DNA from: Thermoproteota archaeon
GTDB taxonomy: Archaea; Thermoproteota; Methanomethylicia; Culexarchaeales; Culexmicrobiaceae
Length of the DNA stretch: 30,663 nucleotides
NCBI GenBank assembly: GCA_003649145.1
Contig: QMQZ01000001.1
Location: forward strand, 1-30,663
Direction: 5' to 3'
In this document: one piece after another, positions 16,337 through 22,580 of the stretch
How positions within the stretch are numbered: the first letter of the stretch is position 1
How the letters are laid out: every line of letters begins with the position of its first letter
Notes under the pieces: model-generated
The model's database searches: none
Told to the model about the DNA's origin: nothing
What the model saw: the letters and a program-made list of their open reading frames with translations, nothing else
Position numbers and translations under genes: made by a program

Positions 16337-17388
16337 CAACTCCACCCTAAAATAGTTGGAATTGGAAGGCCACTAACACCCTCAAATCCCTCCAAAGCCA
16401 ACCTCAGCTCACCAATAGTGATAACTGGCTTCCTAAACCTATGCGCATCGTCAACCGCAATTCTCGGGCAAGCAGCAATTACGAAGACGTCAACATCCTC
16501 AAATGGGTATAAAACTTCAGGAGAAAACTCCCTAGCAGCAATCAAATAGCAGCGCTTACCATAACTTAAAATTAGCTTCCTAGCTTTAAGAGCAGCCTCA
16601 ATCATAGCCTGACCAGGCTTAACCCCCACAACAACCCCGAAAACCTCAGCATCCCTAGCCTTCGCAATGCACGACCACCTTAAACTCAAAGTCCTCTTCA
16701 AAAGCTTAGAAATATCCCTCGCCTCACCCCTATACGGGTCTGCAACCACTACAGGCTTACCAGTTGAAAGTGCAACGCCAAGAGCGTGAAAATCTCCTCC
16801 AGCAATCACGAGGAAAACGTCCACATCACCCATAACTGAAAGAGCAGCACATACGTCGCAGCCCAAAACTTGACCGTCAAAAGCAACCCTACCACACCTA
16901 CCTCCAATCACAACCTTAAACCCACGATCCTCAAGAATCCTCTTAGCCTCACCAAGCTTATGCACATGCTGAACAGTAGAAACTAAACCCACAACCCGAT
17001 GTGGCCTAAGGAGCATAACCGCCTTCTCAACCACACCAGCAACTGGAAGCTCTGAAAATGCAGGAATGTAAATTACCGGCGGACTCTCCTCCACCTTCAA
17101 GAAAGGCGTGTGGCCAAAATGAATAATCAAATCCACCGACAATCTTCGAGCTTCATCCAAAGCAACGTCACAGCCACCATAACAAGGATCAGCAGAAACA
17201 ATCACTTCAACACCACACTTAGACTCTATCTCTCTAGCCAACTCAAGAGCGTGAACCTTCATCCCATCAGGAAGCTGAATGAGAACCCTCCTCGCACGCC
17301 TACCAGCAATCTCCCGAAACACTTTATCAAGCTCAAAGTTGTACACTTCAAACCCCAAACTATACTCCAAAACACTCCTATTAGGCAA
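16336..17388 (-). CDS. dph2: Diphthamide biosynthesis enzyme Dph2
   Basis: The 350-residue archaeal Dph2 is a noncanonical radical SAM enzyme that transfers a 3-amino-3-carboxypropyl group to a histidine of elongation factor aEF2. Three cluster cysteines are seen: Cys69 in ADPCYGGCD, Cys177 in GQVLGCD and Cys307 in ACPRIAVDD, with spacings close to those of the characterised Pyrococcus enzyme. The N-terminal VLIQLPDGMK is typical. The TTG start at 17388 is uncertain: no clear ribosome binding site precedes it, and in-frame TTG codons at residues 7 and 11 follow GGAG. The upstream spacer is very AT-rich. It heads the minus-strand information-processing cluster. Confidence 0.93.
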   Translation of the reverse strand: MPNRSVLEYSLGFEVYNFELDKVFREIAGRRARRVLIQLPDGMKVHALELAREIESKCGVEVIVSADPCYGGCDVALDEARRLSVDLIIHFGHTPFLKVEESPPVIYIPAFSELPVAGVVEKAVMLLRPHRVVGLVSTVQHVHKLGEAKRILEDRGFKVVIGGRCGRVAFDGQVLGCDVCAALSVMGDVDVFLVIAGGDFHALGVALSTGKPVVVADPYRGEARDISKLLKRTLSLRWSCIAKARDAEVFGVVVGVKPGQAMIEAALKARKLILSYGKRCYLIAAREFSPEVLYPFEDVDVFVIAACPRIAVDDAHRFRKPVITIGELRLALEGFEGVSGLPIPTILGWS

Positions 17389-17435
17389 TTATCCCAAGCA
17401 AAATACAACTAGCATCCACTTCAAATACAAATCAT

Positions 17436-17460
17436 AATATAATATCAATATGATATAAAA
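17436..17460 (-). promoter_or_regulatory. AT-rich promoter region of dph2, with a short dyad
   Basis: This stretch is almost pure A/T. On the minus strand it contains TTTTATATCA and TATTATATTA, both plausible TATA elements, and the dyad ATATCA-ATA-TGATAT (17442-17456). It lies between the RHH gene and dph2. The exact transcription start cannot be fixed because the dph2 start codon is uncertain. Confidence 0.4.
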
Positions 17461-17501
17461 CACGAGAAAATAAGTAATTAGATTAGAAAAAATAGAGGTG
17501 G

Positions 17502-17669
17502 CTATCCGTACACTCTGAGAGCCGAGCGAGCACTCACGAACTCCTTACGTATCAAATCCCTCACTGCTACCCTGATCACCTCCGCTCTAGAGGTGTATCG
17601 ACCACTCCTGACGAGAATGTCAATTTCATTAAGGATAGCTTCAGGAACTCTTGCAACAATTACTTTCAC
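17502..17669 (-). CDS. Ribbon-helix-helix (CopG/Arc-type) DNA-binding protein, 55 residues
   Basis: A small transcription regulator of the ribbon-helix-helix type. The N-terminal strand MKVIVARVPEAILNEIDILV is followed by RSGRYTSRAEVIRVAVRDLI, matching the consensus pattern of a short DNA-reading strand, helix 1 with ExID, a Gly-rich turn with the SRAEVIR signature, and helix 2. The GTG start has a strong purine site (GGGAGGGGTGA) directly upstream. The stop is TAG at 17502-17504. No toxin gene sits next to it, so it looks like a stand-alone regulator rather than an antitoxin. An 18-bp inverted repeat lies 51 bases upstream of the start codon and may be its own operator. Confidence 0.85.
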   Translation of the reverse strand: MKVIVARVPEAILNEIDILVRSGRYTSRAEVIRVAVRDLIRKEFVSARSALRVYG

Positions 17670-17719
17670 TCACCCCTCCCCCATCATAATTAGTTTAACG
17701 CCCAAACACTTAGGCATGC

Positions 17720-17737
17720 GTATTACACACGTAATAC
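17720..17737. promoter_or_regulatory. Perfect inverted repeat GTATTAC-ACAC-GTAATAC, candidate operator
   Basis: Seven-base arms with a four-base centre, perfect symmetry. It lies 51-68 bases upstream of the RHH gene start, within its promoter region, and is flanked by GCATGC and an outer CTTAG/CTAAG pair. Ribbon-helix-helix dimers of dimers commonly bind short inverted repeats of this size, so autoregulation is a reasonable inference. Confidence 0.55.
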
Positions 17738-17922
17738 TAAGAGAATACAAATCTAAATAAACAATTTCTATCTCAAAATATGGCTAAACACCTAAAAAGA
17801 AAGCAGAAGAAAGAATATCTGAAAAAATAGATAAAGAAAAGGAAAATACACGAAAAAACAGGAGGAGAAATCTGAAAAAACCGAAAAAAGCCTGTAAAAA
17901 GCTGTAATTAGATTTGGAATAG

Positions 17923-17934
17923 TACAAAATATTA
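17923..17934 (+). promoter_or_regulatory. Probable TATA box of the e-MtaB/CDKAL1-type gene
   Basis: TACAAAATATTA, with the predicted transcription start about 25 nt downstream near 17955 and the ATG at 17969. The leader would be short and has no clear ribosome binding site. Confidence 0.45.
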
Positions 17935-17968
17935 GAGTGAGAACTTCGATATCTATTGAGAAGTAGCT

Positions 17969-19243
17969 ATGAGGAAGATCTACCTGGAAACCTACGGCTG
18001 CTCAGCAAATACAGCAGATACAAACATCATGGTGACCCTGCTCAAAGGAGCAGGCTACGAAGTAGTTGACAGTATCGAAGTAGCAGACGTAGTAATCCTA
18101 AACACCTGCACAGTCAGAGGAGAAACTGAGAGGAAGATGATTAAAAGGCTAAAAGAGCTGGAAAAACTGAGGCAGAAGCTGAACTTTAAGCTGGTAGTTG
18201 CAGGCTGCCTAGCTAAAGCTCAACCAGCACTAATTGCAAGAATATCCCCAGAAGCATCAATGATATCGCCCCAGCAAATAGAAGAAGTAGTTGAAGTAGT
18301 GAAGGACGACTCGAGAGTCATAAAAATTAAAGGTGATGGAGAGAGGAGAGTCCTGCCAAAGTACTTTGAGGGAGTAAAGTTCACAGTACCAATAGCTGAG
18401 GGATGCATTGGAAGCTGCACCTACTGCATAGTAAAAGTGGCGAGAGGCAGACTGAAGAGCTACCCGCTGGAGAAAATTGTTGAGGCAGTTAAGTGCGCAG
18501 TGAAAGCTGGAGCTAAGGAAGTGAGGCTGACAGCGCAAGACACTGCAGCCTATGGCCTAGACATCGGAACAAGCCTCCCAGAGCTAGTAAGGAAGGTAGT
18601 CGAAATTCCAGGAAACTTCATGGTGAGAATTGGAATGATGAACCCAGAAGGAGCACTCAGAATGCTCGACGAGCTACTAGAAGTATATGAGAGCGAAAAA
18701 GTCTACAAGTTCATCCACATACCCCTCCAAAGTGGTGACGACAGAATACTAAAGCTGATGAGGAGGAAGTACACTTCAAGCCAATTCATAGAGCTAGCAA
18801 GAGCGTTCAGGAGGAAATTCCCAGAAGGATTCATAGCCACAGACGTCATAGTCGGCTTCCCAACTGAAGACGAAGAAGCATTCAACAACACAGTCAAAGT
18901 GATCAGCGAAGTAGAGCCAGACAAGATTCACGTCTCAAGGTACAGCCCAAGGCCACACACAGAAGCAGCAGCACTACCACAACTGCCAGAGAAAGTTAAG
19001 AAGGAAAGATCAAAAATCATGACTGAACTCGCACTCAAAATAGGCTTGAAGAGAAACCTCCCCCTCGTAGGGAGAGTTGAAGAAGTCCTAGCAGTAGACG
19101 AGGGGTATGGCAGAACAGTAAAGGCGAGAATGAAAAACTACAAGATCGTAGTCTTCAAGGCAGATCCAAGCATTATAGGAAGGTGGGCTAAGGTTAAGAT
19201 TGCTGAAGCATCACCAATACAGCTTAAAGGAGAACTAGTTTAG
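17969..19243 (+). CDS. tRNA methylthiotransferase, e-MtaB/CDKAL1 type
   Basis: A 424-residue radical SAM methylthiotransferase expected to convert t6A37 to ms2t6A in ANN-decoding tRNAs. The N-terminal UPF0004 domain starts ETYGCSANTADTNIM, with cluster cysteines Cys11, Cys47 and Cys80. The radical SAM domain has GCIGSCTYC (Cys146, Cys150, Cys153), the CxxxCxxC motif, and conserved IPLQSGDDRILKLMRRKYT and ATDVIVGFPTE. A C-terminal TRAM domain (about 360-424) binds tRNA. The start at MRKIYLETYGC matches the family. Its stop overlaps by four bases the stop of the convergent moaD-like gene. Confidence 0.93.
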   Translation: MRKIYLETYGCSANTADTNIMVTLLKGAGYEVVDSIEVADVVILNTCTVRGETERKMIKRLKELEKLRQKLNFKLVVAGCLAKAQPALIARISPEASMISPQQIEEVVEVVKDDSRVIKIKGDGERRVLPKYFEGVKFTVPIAEGCIGSCTYCIVKVARGRLKSYPLEKIVEAVKCAVKAGAKEVRLTAQDTAAYGLDIGTSLPELVRKVVEIPGNFMVRIGMMNPEGALRMLDELLEVYESEKVYKFIHIPLQSGDDRILKLMRRKYTSSQFIELARAFRRKFPEGFIATDVIVGFPTEDEEAFNNTVKVISEVEPDKIHVSRYSPRPHTEAAALPQLPEKVKKERSKIMTELALKIGLKRNLPLVGRVEEVLAVDEGYGRTVKARMKNYKIVVFKADPSIIGRWAKVKIAEASPIQLKGELV

Positions 19244-19524
19244 CCTCCTGAAGCTGGAGGGAAAATAGCAATTTCATCTCCATCACAGACAGTTCTTCTA
19301 AGCTCTTCTGGAATCCTCAAATAAGACTTGTTAACTGCAATCCTCACGTAATCGCCGAGTTTACCGCCCTCCTTAAATAAAAGTCGCTTGAAGCCCTCTC
19401 CAAAAATCTCTGTCAACCTCTCTAAAACGTCAATTACAGTCACTCCACTAGGAAGCTCGACGTCCAGAGAGCTCGTACCAGCAACCTCTCTAAACGTTGC
19501 GAAAAGCAGAACTCTAACCTTCAA
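19240..19524 (-). CDS. moaD: MoaD/ThiS-family sulfur carrier protein
   Basis: A 94-residue ubiquitin-like beta-grasp protein ending in Gly-Gly (PPASGG), the C-terminus that is adenylated and converted to a thiocarboxylate. Conserved features are LLFATFREVAG at the N-terminus, a VTVIDVLERL helix, VNKSYL and the DGDEIAIFPPASGG tail. It may serve molybdopterin synthesis, tRNA thiolation or SAMP-type protein modification; sequence does not decide. I place the start at TTG 19524, overlapping the gcvPB stop as TTGA, which gives the normal ~90-residue length. Longer readings would run back through gcvPB. It appears co-transcribed with gcvPA-gcvPB. Confidence 0.85.
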   Translation of the reverse strand: MKVRVLLFATFREVAGTSSLDVELPSGVTVIDVLERLTEIFGEGFKRLLFKEGGKLGDYVRIAVNKSYLRIPEELRRTVCDGDEIAIFPPASGG

Positions 19525-20987
19525 CTCTTCCGTCCAACCTCCCCCTTGAACCTCTCCACATACATCCTCCAAGACAAGCACATAGTCCTCGGATGGCTAG
19601 CTTTAACCTCGTCAAGCCTCTCAACAGCAGTATTAGTGGGTGCAGAGGTGACTTTAGATGGATCGCTATAAGCTTCCTCTGAAATCTCCTTAAGCACTTC
19701 AACATAGCGGTCAATATTCTCCTTAGACTCGGTGTCAGTGAACTCTATCATCAAAGCCTCCTTAACTATCAGTGGGAAATACATGGTTGGAGCGTGAAGC
19801 CCGTGGTCAAGCAGCCTCTTAGCCACATCCAAAGCCCTCACACCAGTCTCCCTGAGCATAGGCTCAGCACTTATAACGCACTCGTGCTTCCTAGGCTTGT
19901 CAGGAGAGTAAGGTAAAGTGAATCCTTTAACGCCTGACATCTTCTTCAAGAAGTAATTAGTGTTGAGTACTGAGAGCTCAGCAGCCTCCCTCAACCCCCT
20001 AGCTCCCATGGAGAGAATGTAAGCTGCAGTCTTGACTAGAACTGCAAAGTTGCCGTAAAACGACCTAACCTTCCCAATCGAGTAGGGGCGATCGTAGTCC
20101 AAGTAGTAACGCTCTCCGTCAAACTCGACTACTGGAACTGGGAGGAATTTCTCAAGCTCCTCAGCGACTCCAACTGGGCCGGCGCCAGGACCCCCACCAC
20201 CATGAGGAGTGGAGAACGTTTTGTGAACATTTATGTGAACTATGTCGAAGCCCATGTCGCCAGGCCTAACCTTCCCCATAATTCCATTCAAATTAGCACC
20301 ATCATAGTAGAGCAATCCACCAGCCTCGTGAATGACCTCGGCGATTTCGAGGATGTGCTCCTCAAAAATTCCAAGCGTATTTGGATTAGTCAACATCAAA
20401 CCAGCAGTCCTATCAGAGACAGCCGCTTTCAAAGCATCCAAGTCCACGCAGCCATCCTCAGCCGACGGCACCACAATCACTTTAAATCCAGCCATGGAAG
20501 CGCTAGCTGGATTAGTTCCATGAGCACTATCTGGAACTATCATCTCATCCCTATGCGGTTCCCCATTAAACTCGTGATAAGCCCTAATAATTAAGCAGCC
20601 AACGTACTCCCCGTGAGCTCCAGCCGAAGGCTGAAGAGTAACCCTATGCATTCCAGTAATCTCAGCAAGCCACTTCTCAACCATGTACATGAGCTCAAGT
20701 GCACCTTGAATAGTGCTCTCATCTTGATAGGGGTGAATCCAAGCGACGTCGTCTAATGAGGCAAGCTCCTCATTAACCTTAGGATTGTACTTCATAGTGC
20801 ACGAGCCAAGAGGGTAGGGGCCTAAGTCAACTCCATAATTCATCTGAGAAAGCCTAGTATAATGGCGAGAAACGTCAACCTCAGAAAGCTCAGGTAAATT
20901 AATTTCACTCCTCCTAAGATTCTCGGGAATAAGCTTGAAGACGTCTCCAACAACCCTCTTAACCTCATCGTCAACCTCAGGCGGCAT
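19521..20987 (-). CDS. gcvPB: Glycine dehydrogenase (decarboxylating) subunit 2, GcvPB
   Basis: The PLP-binding subunit of the two-subunit P-protein, which decarboxylates glycine and loads the aminomethyl group onto GcvH. As translated from ATG 20987 it has 488 residues. PLP lysine is Lys256 in HINVHKTFSTPHGGGGPGAG. YPLGSCTMKYNPK (58-70) and HGTNPASAS (156-164) are also hallmarks. The ATG has no good ribosome binding site. The 23 codons before it, from GTG 21056, read as the conserved family N-terminus (FRQARWIEPLIFELSTPGRV), but codon 22 is TGA (20991-20993). See the separate entry for that segment. Either the real protein lacks this arm, or the TGA is an error, a mutation or is read through. 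It lies directly after gcvPA. Confidence 0.93.
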   Translation of the reverse strand: MPPEVDDEVKRVVGDVFKLIPENLRRSEINLPELSEVDVSRHYTRLSQMNYGVDLGPYPLGSCTMKYNPKVNEELASLDDVAWIHPYQDESTIQGALELMYMVEKWLAEITGMHRVTLQPSAGAHGEYVGCLIIRAYHEFNGEPHRDEMIVPDSAHGTNPASASMAGFKVIVVPSAEDGCVDLDALKAAVSDRTAGLMLTNPNTLGIFEEHILEIAEVIHEAGGLLYYDGANLNGIMGKVRPGDMGFDIVHINVHKTFSTPHGGGGPGAGPVGVAEELEKFLPVPVVEFDGERYYLDYDRPYSIGKVRSFYGNFAVLVKTAAYILSMGARGLREAAELSVLNTNYFLKKMSGVKGFTLPYSPDKPRKHECVISAEPMLRETGVRALDVAKRLLDHGLHAPTMYFPLIVKEALMIEFTDTESKENIDRYVEVLKEISEEAYSDPSKVTSAPTNTAVERLDEVKASHPRTMCLSWRMYVERFKGEVGRKS

Positions 20988-21056
20988 GTGTCAAACTCTG
21001 CCAGGAGTGCTCAATTCAAATATCAACGGCTCAATCCACCTAGCCTGCCTAAACAC
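20988..21056 (-). pseudogene. gcvPB: Conserved gcvPB N-terminal segment cut off by an in-frame TGA
   Basis: GTG 21056 overlaps the gcvPA stop by one base (TAGTG) and stands nine nucleotides after a perfect GGAGG. It opens a frame reading MFRQARWIEPLIFELSTPGR and V, then TGA, CAC, and ATG 20987 of the annotated gcvPB, all in the same frame. The peptide closely matches the family N-terminus (FRQARWDEPLIFE, then GR and a PE-containing segment). The TGA falls where homologues usually have glycine, so a single GGA to TGA change would explain it. Confidence 0.85.
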
Positions 21057-22462
21057 TACTCACCACCTCCCAAAGCTACTCTAAAAGCCTCTACGAGCCT
21101 GTCAATGTCCTCCTTAGAGTGAACTTCAGTAACGCAGTAGAGCGCAGACTCTCCGAGCTCAGGAAACTCACCCTTAATCACCTTTCCACCGTGAACCCCA
21201 AACTCTAAGAGCTTCTTATGAAGCTCTTCAATGCTCATTCCAGACTCGTCAATGTTAACTACGAACTCCTTGAAGTGAGGAGCATTAAATAGTGGAGCTC
21301 TAACTCCATGAATATCGTTTAGCCTCTTCATAGCGTAGTGCGAGTTGTAAAGTATGGTTTCACAGAGCTTTCTAAGCCCCCTCGGCCCTAGAAGAGATAG
21401 GTAAACTGCAGCTGCAACTGCGCACAGCGCTTCATTAGTGCAAATGTTGGACGTCGCCTTCTCCCTCCTAATGTGCTGCTCCCTAGTCTGGAGCGCCATC
21501 ACAAACCCCCTCCTAGAACCATCCATAGTTGTAGTCATGCCAATAATCCTGCCAGGCATCTGCCTAATCAACCTCCGATCACCTCTACAGGCAAAAATCC
21601 CAAGAGACGGGCCGCCGAAGTTCATTGGATTCCCTAGAGGCTGCCCCTCACCAACAACAATGTCAGCTCCATAATCTCCAGGAGCCTTCAAAACACCAAG
21701 CGAAATTGGGTCTACGCCAACAATGTATAGCGCTCCAGCTCTATGAGCTATCGAGCCTACCTCCTCAACGTTCACCTCGACGAAGCCCAAGTAGGATGGG
21801 TTTTCAACATAGACAGCTGCAACATCACTTGAAACAATATCCTCCAGCGAACTCAAGTCTAACTGGCCAGTCATCCTATCATATTGAACCTCAACAACCT
21901 CAATGCCGTGAGGACGAGTGTAAGTTTTAAGGACTAGCTTCCTCTCGGGGTGGATGATCTTTGGAATGACGATTTTACTCCTCCTAGTCACTCGGACAGC
22001 CATTAGAGCGGCTTCAGCTAAAGCTGAAGCCCAATCGTACATTGAAGCATTAGCAACATCCATTCCAGTGAGCTCGCAAATCAAGCTCTGATACTCAAAT
22101 AGTGCTTGAAGCATCCCCTGAGAAATTTCAGGCTGATATGGAGTGTATGAGGTTAAGAATTCAGACCTCCTCACAATCTCCTTGACGAGGGAGGGAACAT
22201 AGTGAGGCCAGCAGCCAGCCCCTAGAAACACTGGCATCTCTAATGCATTCACATTCTTCGAAAGCACCTTGCGAATAAACCTGTAAACCCCCAACTCGGA
22301 CATTGGGCCGGGAATGTTGAGGTCTCGATTAAGCCTAATGCCCTCAGGAATGTCAGAGAAGAGCTCGTCAACATCGCTAACTCCAATCTCCCTCAACATA
22401 TCCTCCTTAACTTTAGGAGCAGAATTCGGCAGGTAAGGGTGAGTGAACTTGCCGTTCGACAT
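21056..22462 (-). CDS. gcvPA: Glycine dehydrogenase (decarboxylating) subunit 1, GcvPA
   Basis: The 468-residue N-terminal-type subunit of the heterodimeric P-protein; together with GcvPB it forms the glycine decarboxylase. Typical stretches are FLGAGCWPHYVPSLV, the conserved LTSYTPYQPEISQGMLQALF segment and GEGQPLGNPMNFGGPSLGIF. This subunit has the aminotransferase fold but no PLP lysine, as expected. The start is ATG with a weak GGTG site upstream. A TATA-like element at 22490-22500 gives a leader of about nine nucleotides. It is the first gene of gcvPA-gcvPB-moaD, transcribed divergently from the radical SAM/HhH gene. Confidence 0.96.
   Translation of the reverse strand: MSNGKFTHPYLPNSAPKVKEDMLREIGVSDVDELFSDIPEGIRLNRDLNIPGPMSELGVYRFIRKVLSKNVNALEMPVFLGAGCWPHYVPSLVKEIVRRSEFLTSYTPYQPEISQGMLQALFEYQSLICELTGMDVANASMYDWASALAEAALMAVRVTRRSKIVIPKIIHPERKLVLKTYTRPHGIEVVEVQYDRMTGQLDLSSLEDIVSSDVAAVYVENPSYLGFVEVNVEEVGSIAHRAGALYIVGVDPISLGVLKAPGDYGADIVVGEGQPLGNPMNFGGPSLGIFACRGDRRLIRQMPGRIIGMTTTMDGSRRGFVMALQTREQHIRREKATSNICTNEALCAVAAAVYLSLLGPRGLRKLCETILYNSHYAMKRLNDIHGVRAPLFNAPHFKEFVVNIDESGMSIEELHKKLLEFGVHGGKVIKGEFPELGESALYCVTEVHSKEDIDRLVEAFRVALGGGE
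21066..21070 (-). promoter_or_regulatory. Strong ribosome binding site for the upstream gcvPB start
   Basis: Minus-strand GGAGGTGGTGAGTA followed by GTG 21056. It sits within the last codons of gcvPA and serves the upstream GTG, not the downstream ATG at 20987. This supports the longer gcvPB reading as the ancestral one. Confidence 0.7.
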
Positions 22463-22489
22463 ACAAACACCGAGAAAACTATGGTGACT

Positions 22490-22500
22490 TAACCTTAAAA
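22490..22500 (-). promoter_or_regulatory. Probable TATA box of gcvPA
   Basis: Minus-strand TTTTAAGGTTA in the divergent spacer. The predicted start near 22470 leaves a very short leader before ATG 22462. No glycine riboswitch-like structure fits in so short a leader. Confidence 0.5.
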
Positions 22501-22550
22501 CCTATCCATCCCAAAGACCAGAAGCGGGTGAAATAAGTAGCTCAGGAACG

Positions 22551-22560
22551 TTAAATTTAT
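22551..22560 (+). promoter_or_regulatory. Probable TATA box of the radical SAM/HhH gene
   Basis: TTAAATTTAT; the predicted transcription start falls at about 22580-22587, on or just before the start codon, suggesting a leaderless mRNA. Confidence 0.55.
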
Positions 22561-22580
22561 CGAGTATGGCTGGCTAGGCG

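Larger units (their letters stand above)
17670..17968. other. Non-coding AT-rich spacer between the RHH gene and the e-MtaB gene
   Basis: About 300 bases without a convincing gene. The part next to the RHH gene holds the inverted repeat at 17720-17737 and an outer pair CTTAG/CTAAG (17709-17713 and 17737-17741). From about 17785 to 17900 the plus strand is nearly all purine, with repeated GAAAAAA-type runs, so the minus strand has a series of T-tracts. The right end holds the probable promoter of the plus-strand gene at 17969. No tRNA or recognisable RNA was found. Confidence 0.6.

Noticed and set aside
17780..17830. ATG frame of 16 codons encoding a Lys-rich peptide
   Set aside because: No ribosome binding site, very short, and the Lys richness follows from the purine-rich DNA.
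17862..17910. GGAGGAG followed by an 11-codon Lys-rich frame beginning CTG
   Set aside because: CTG starts are not used elsewhere in the window, and the site lies in a purine tract where such matches occur by chance.
17389..17968. Search for tRNA, CRISPR repeats or snoRNA-like boxes in the largest spacer
   Set aside because: No cloverleaf, no repeat-spacer pattern, and no convincing paired C/D boxes were found.
22463..22580. Possible glycine riboswitch before gcvPA
   Set aside because: The predicted leader is only about nine nucleotides and no conserved aptamer elements are visible.
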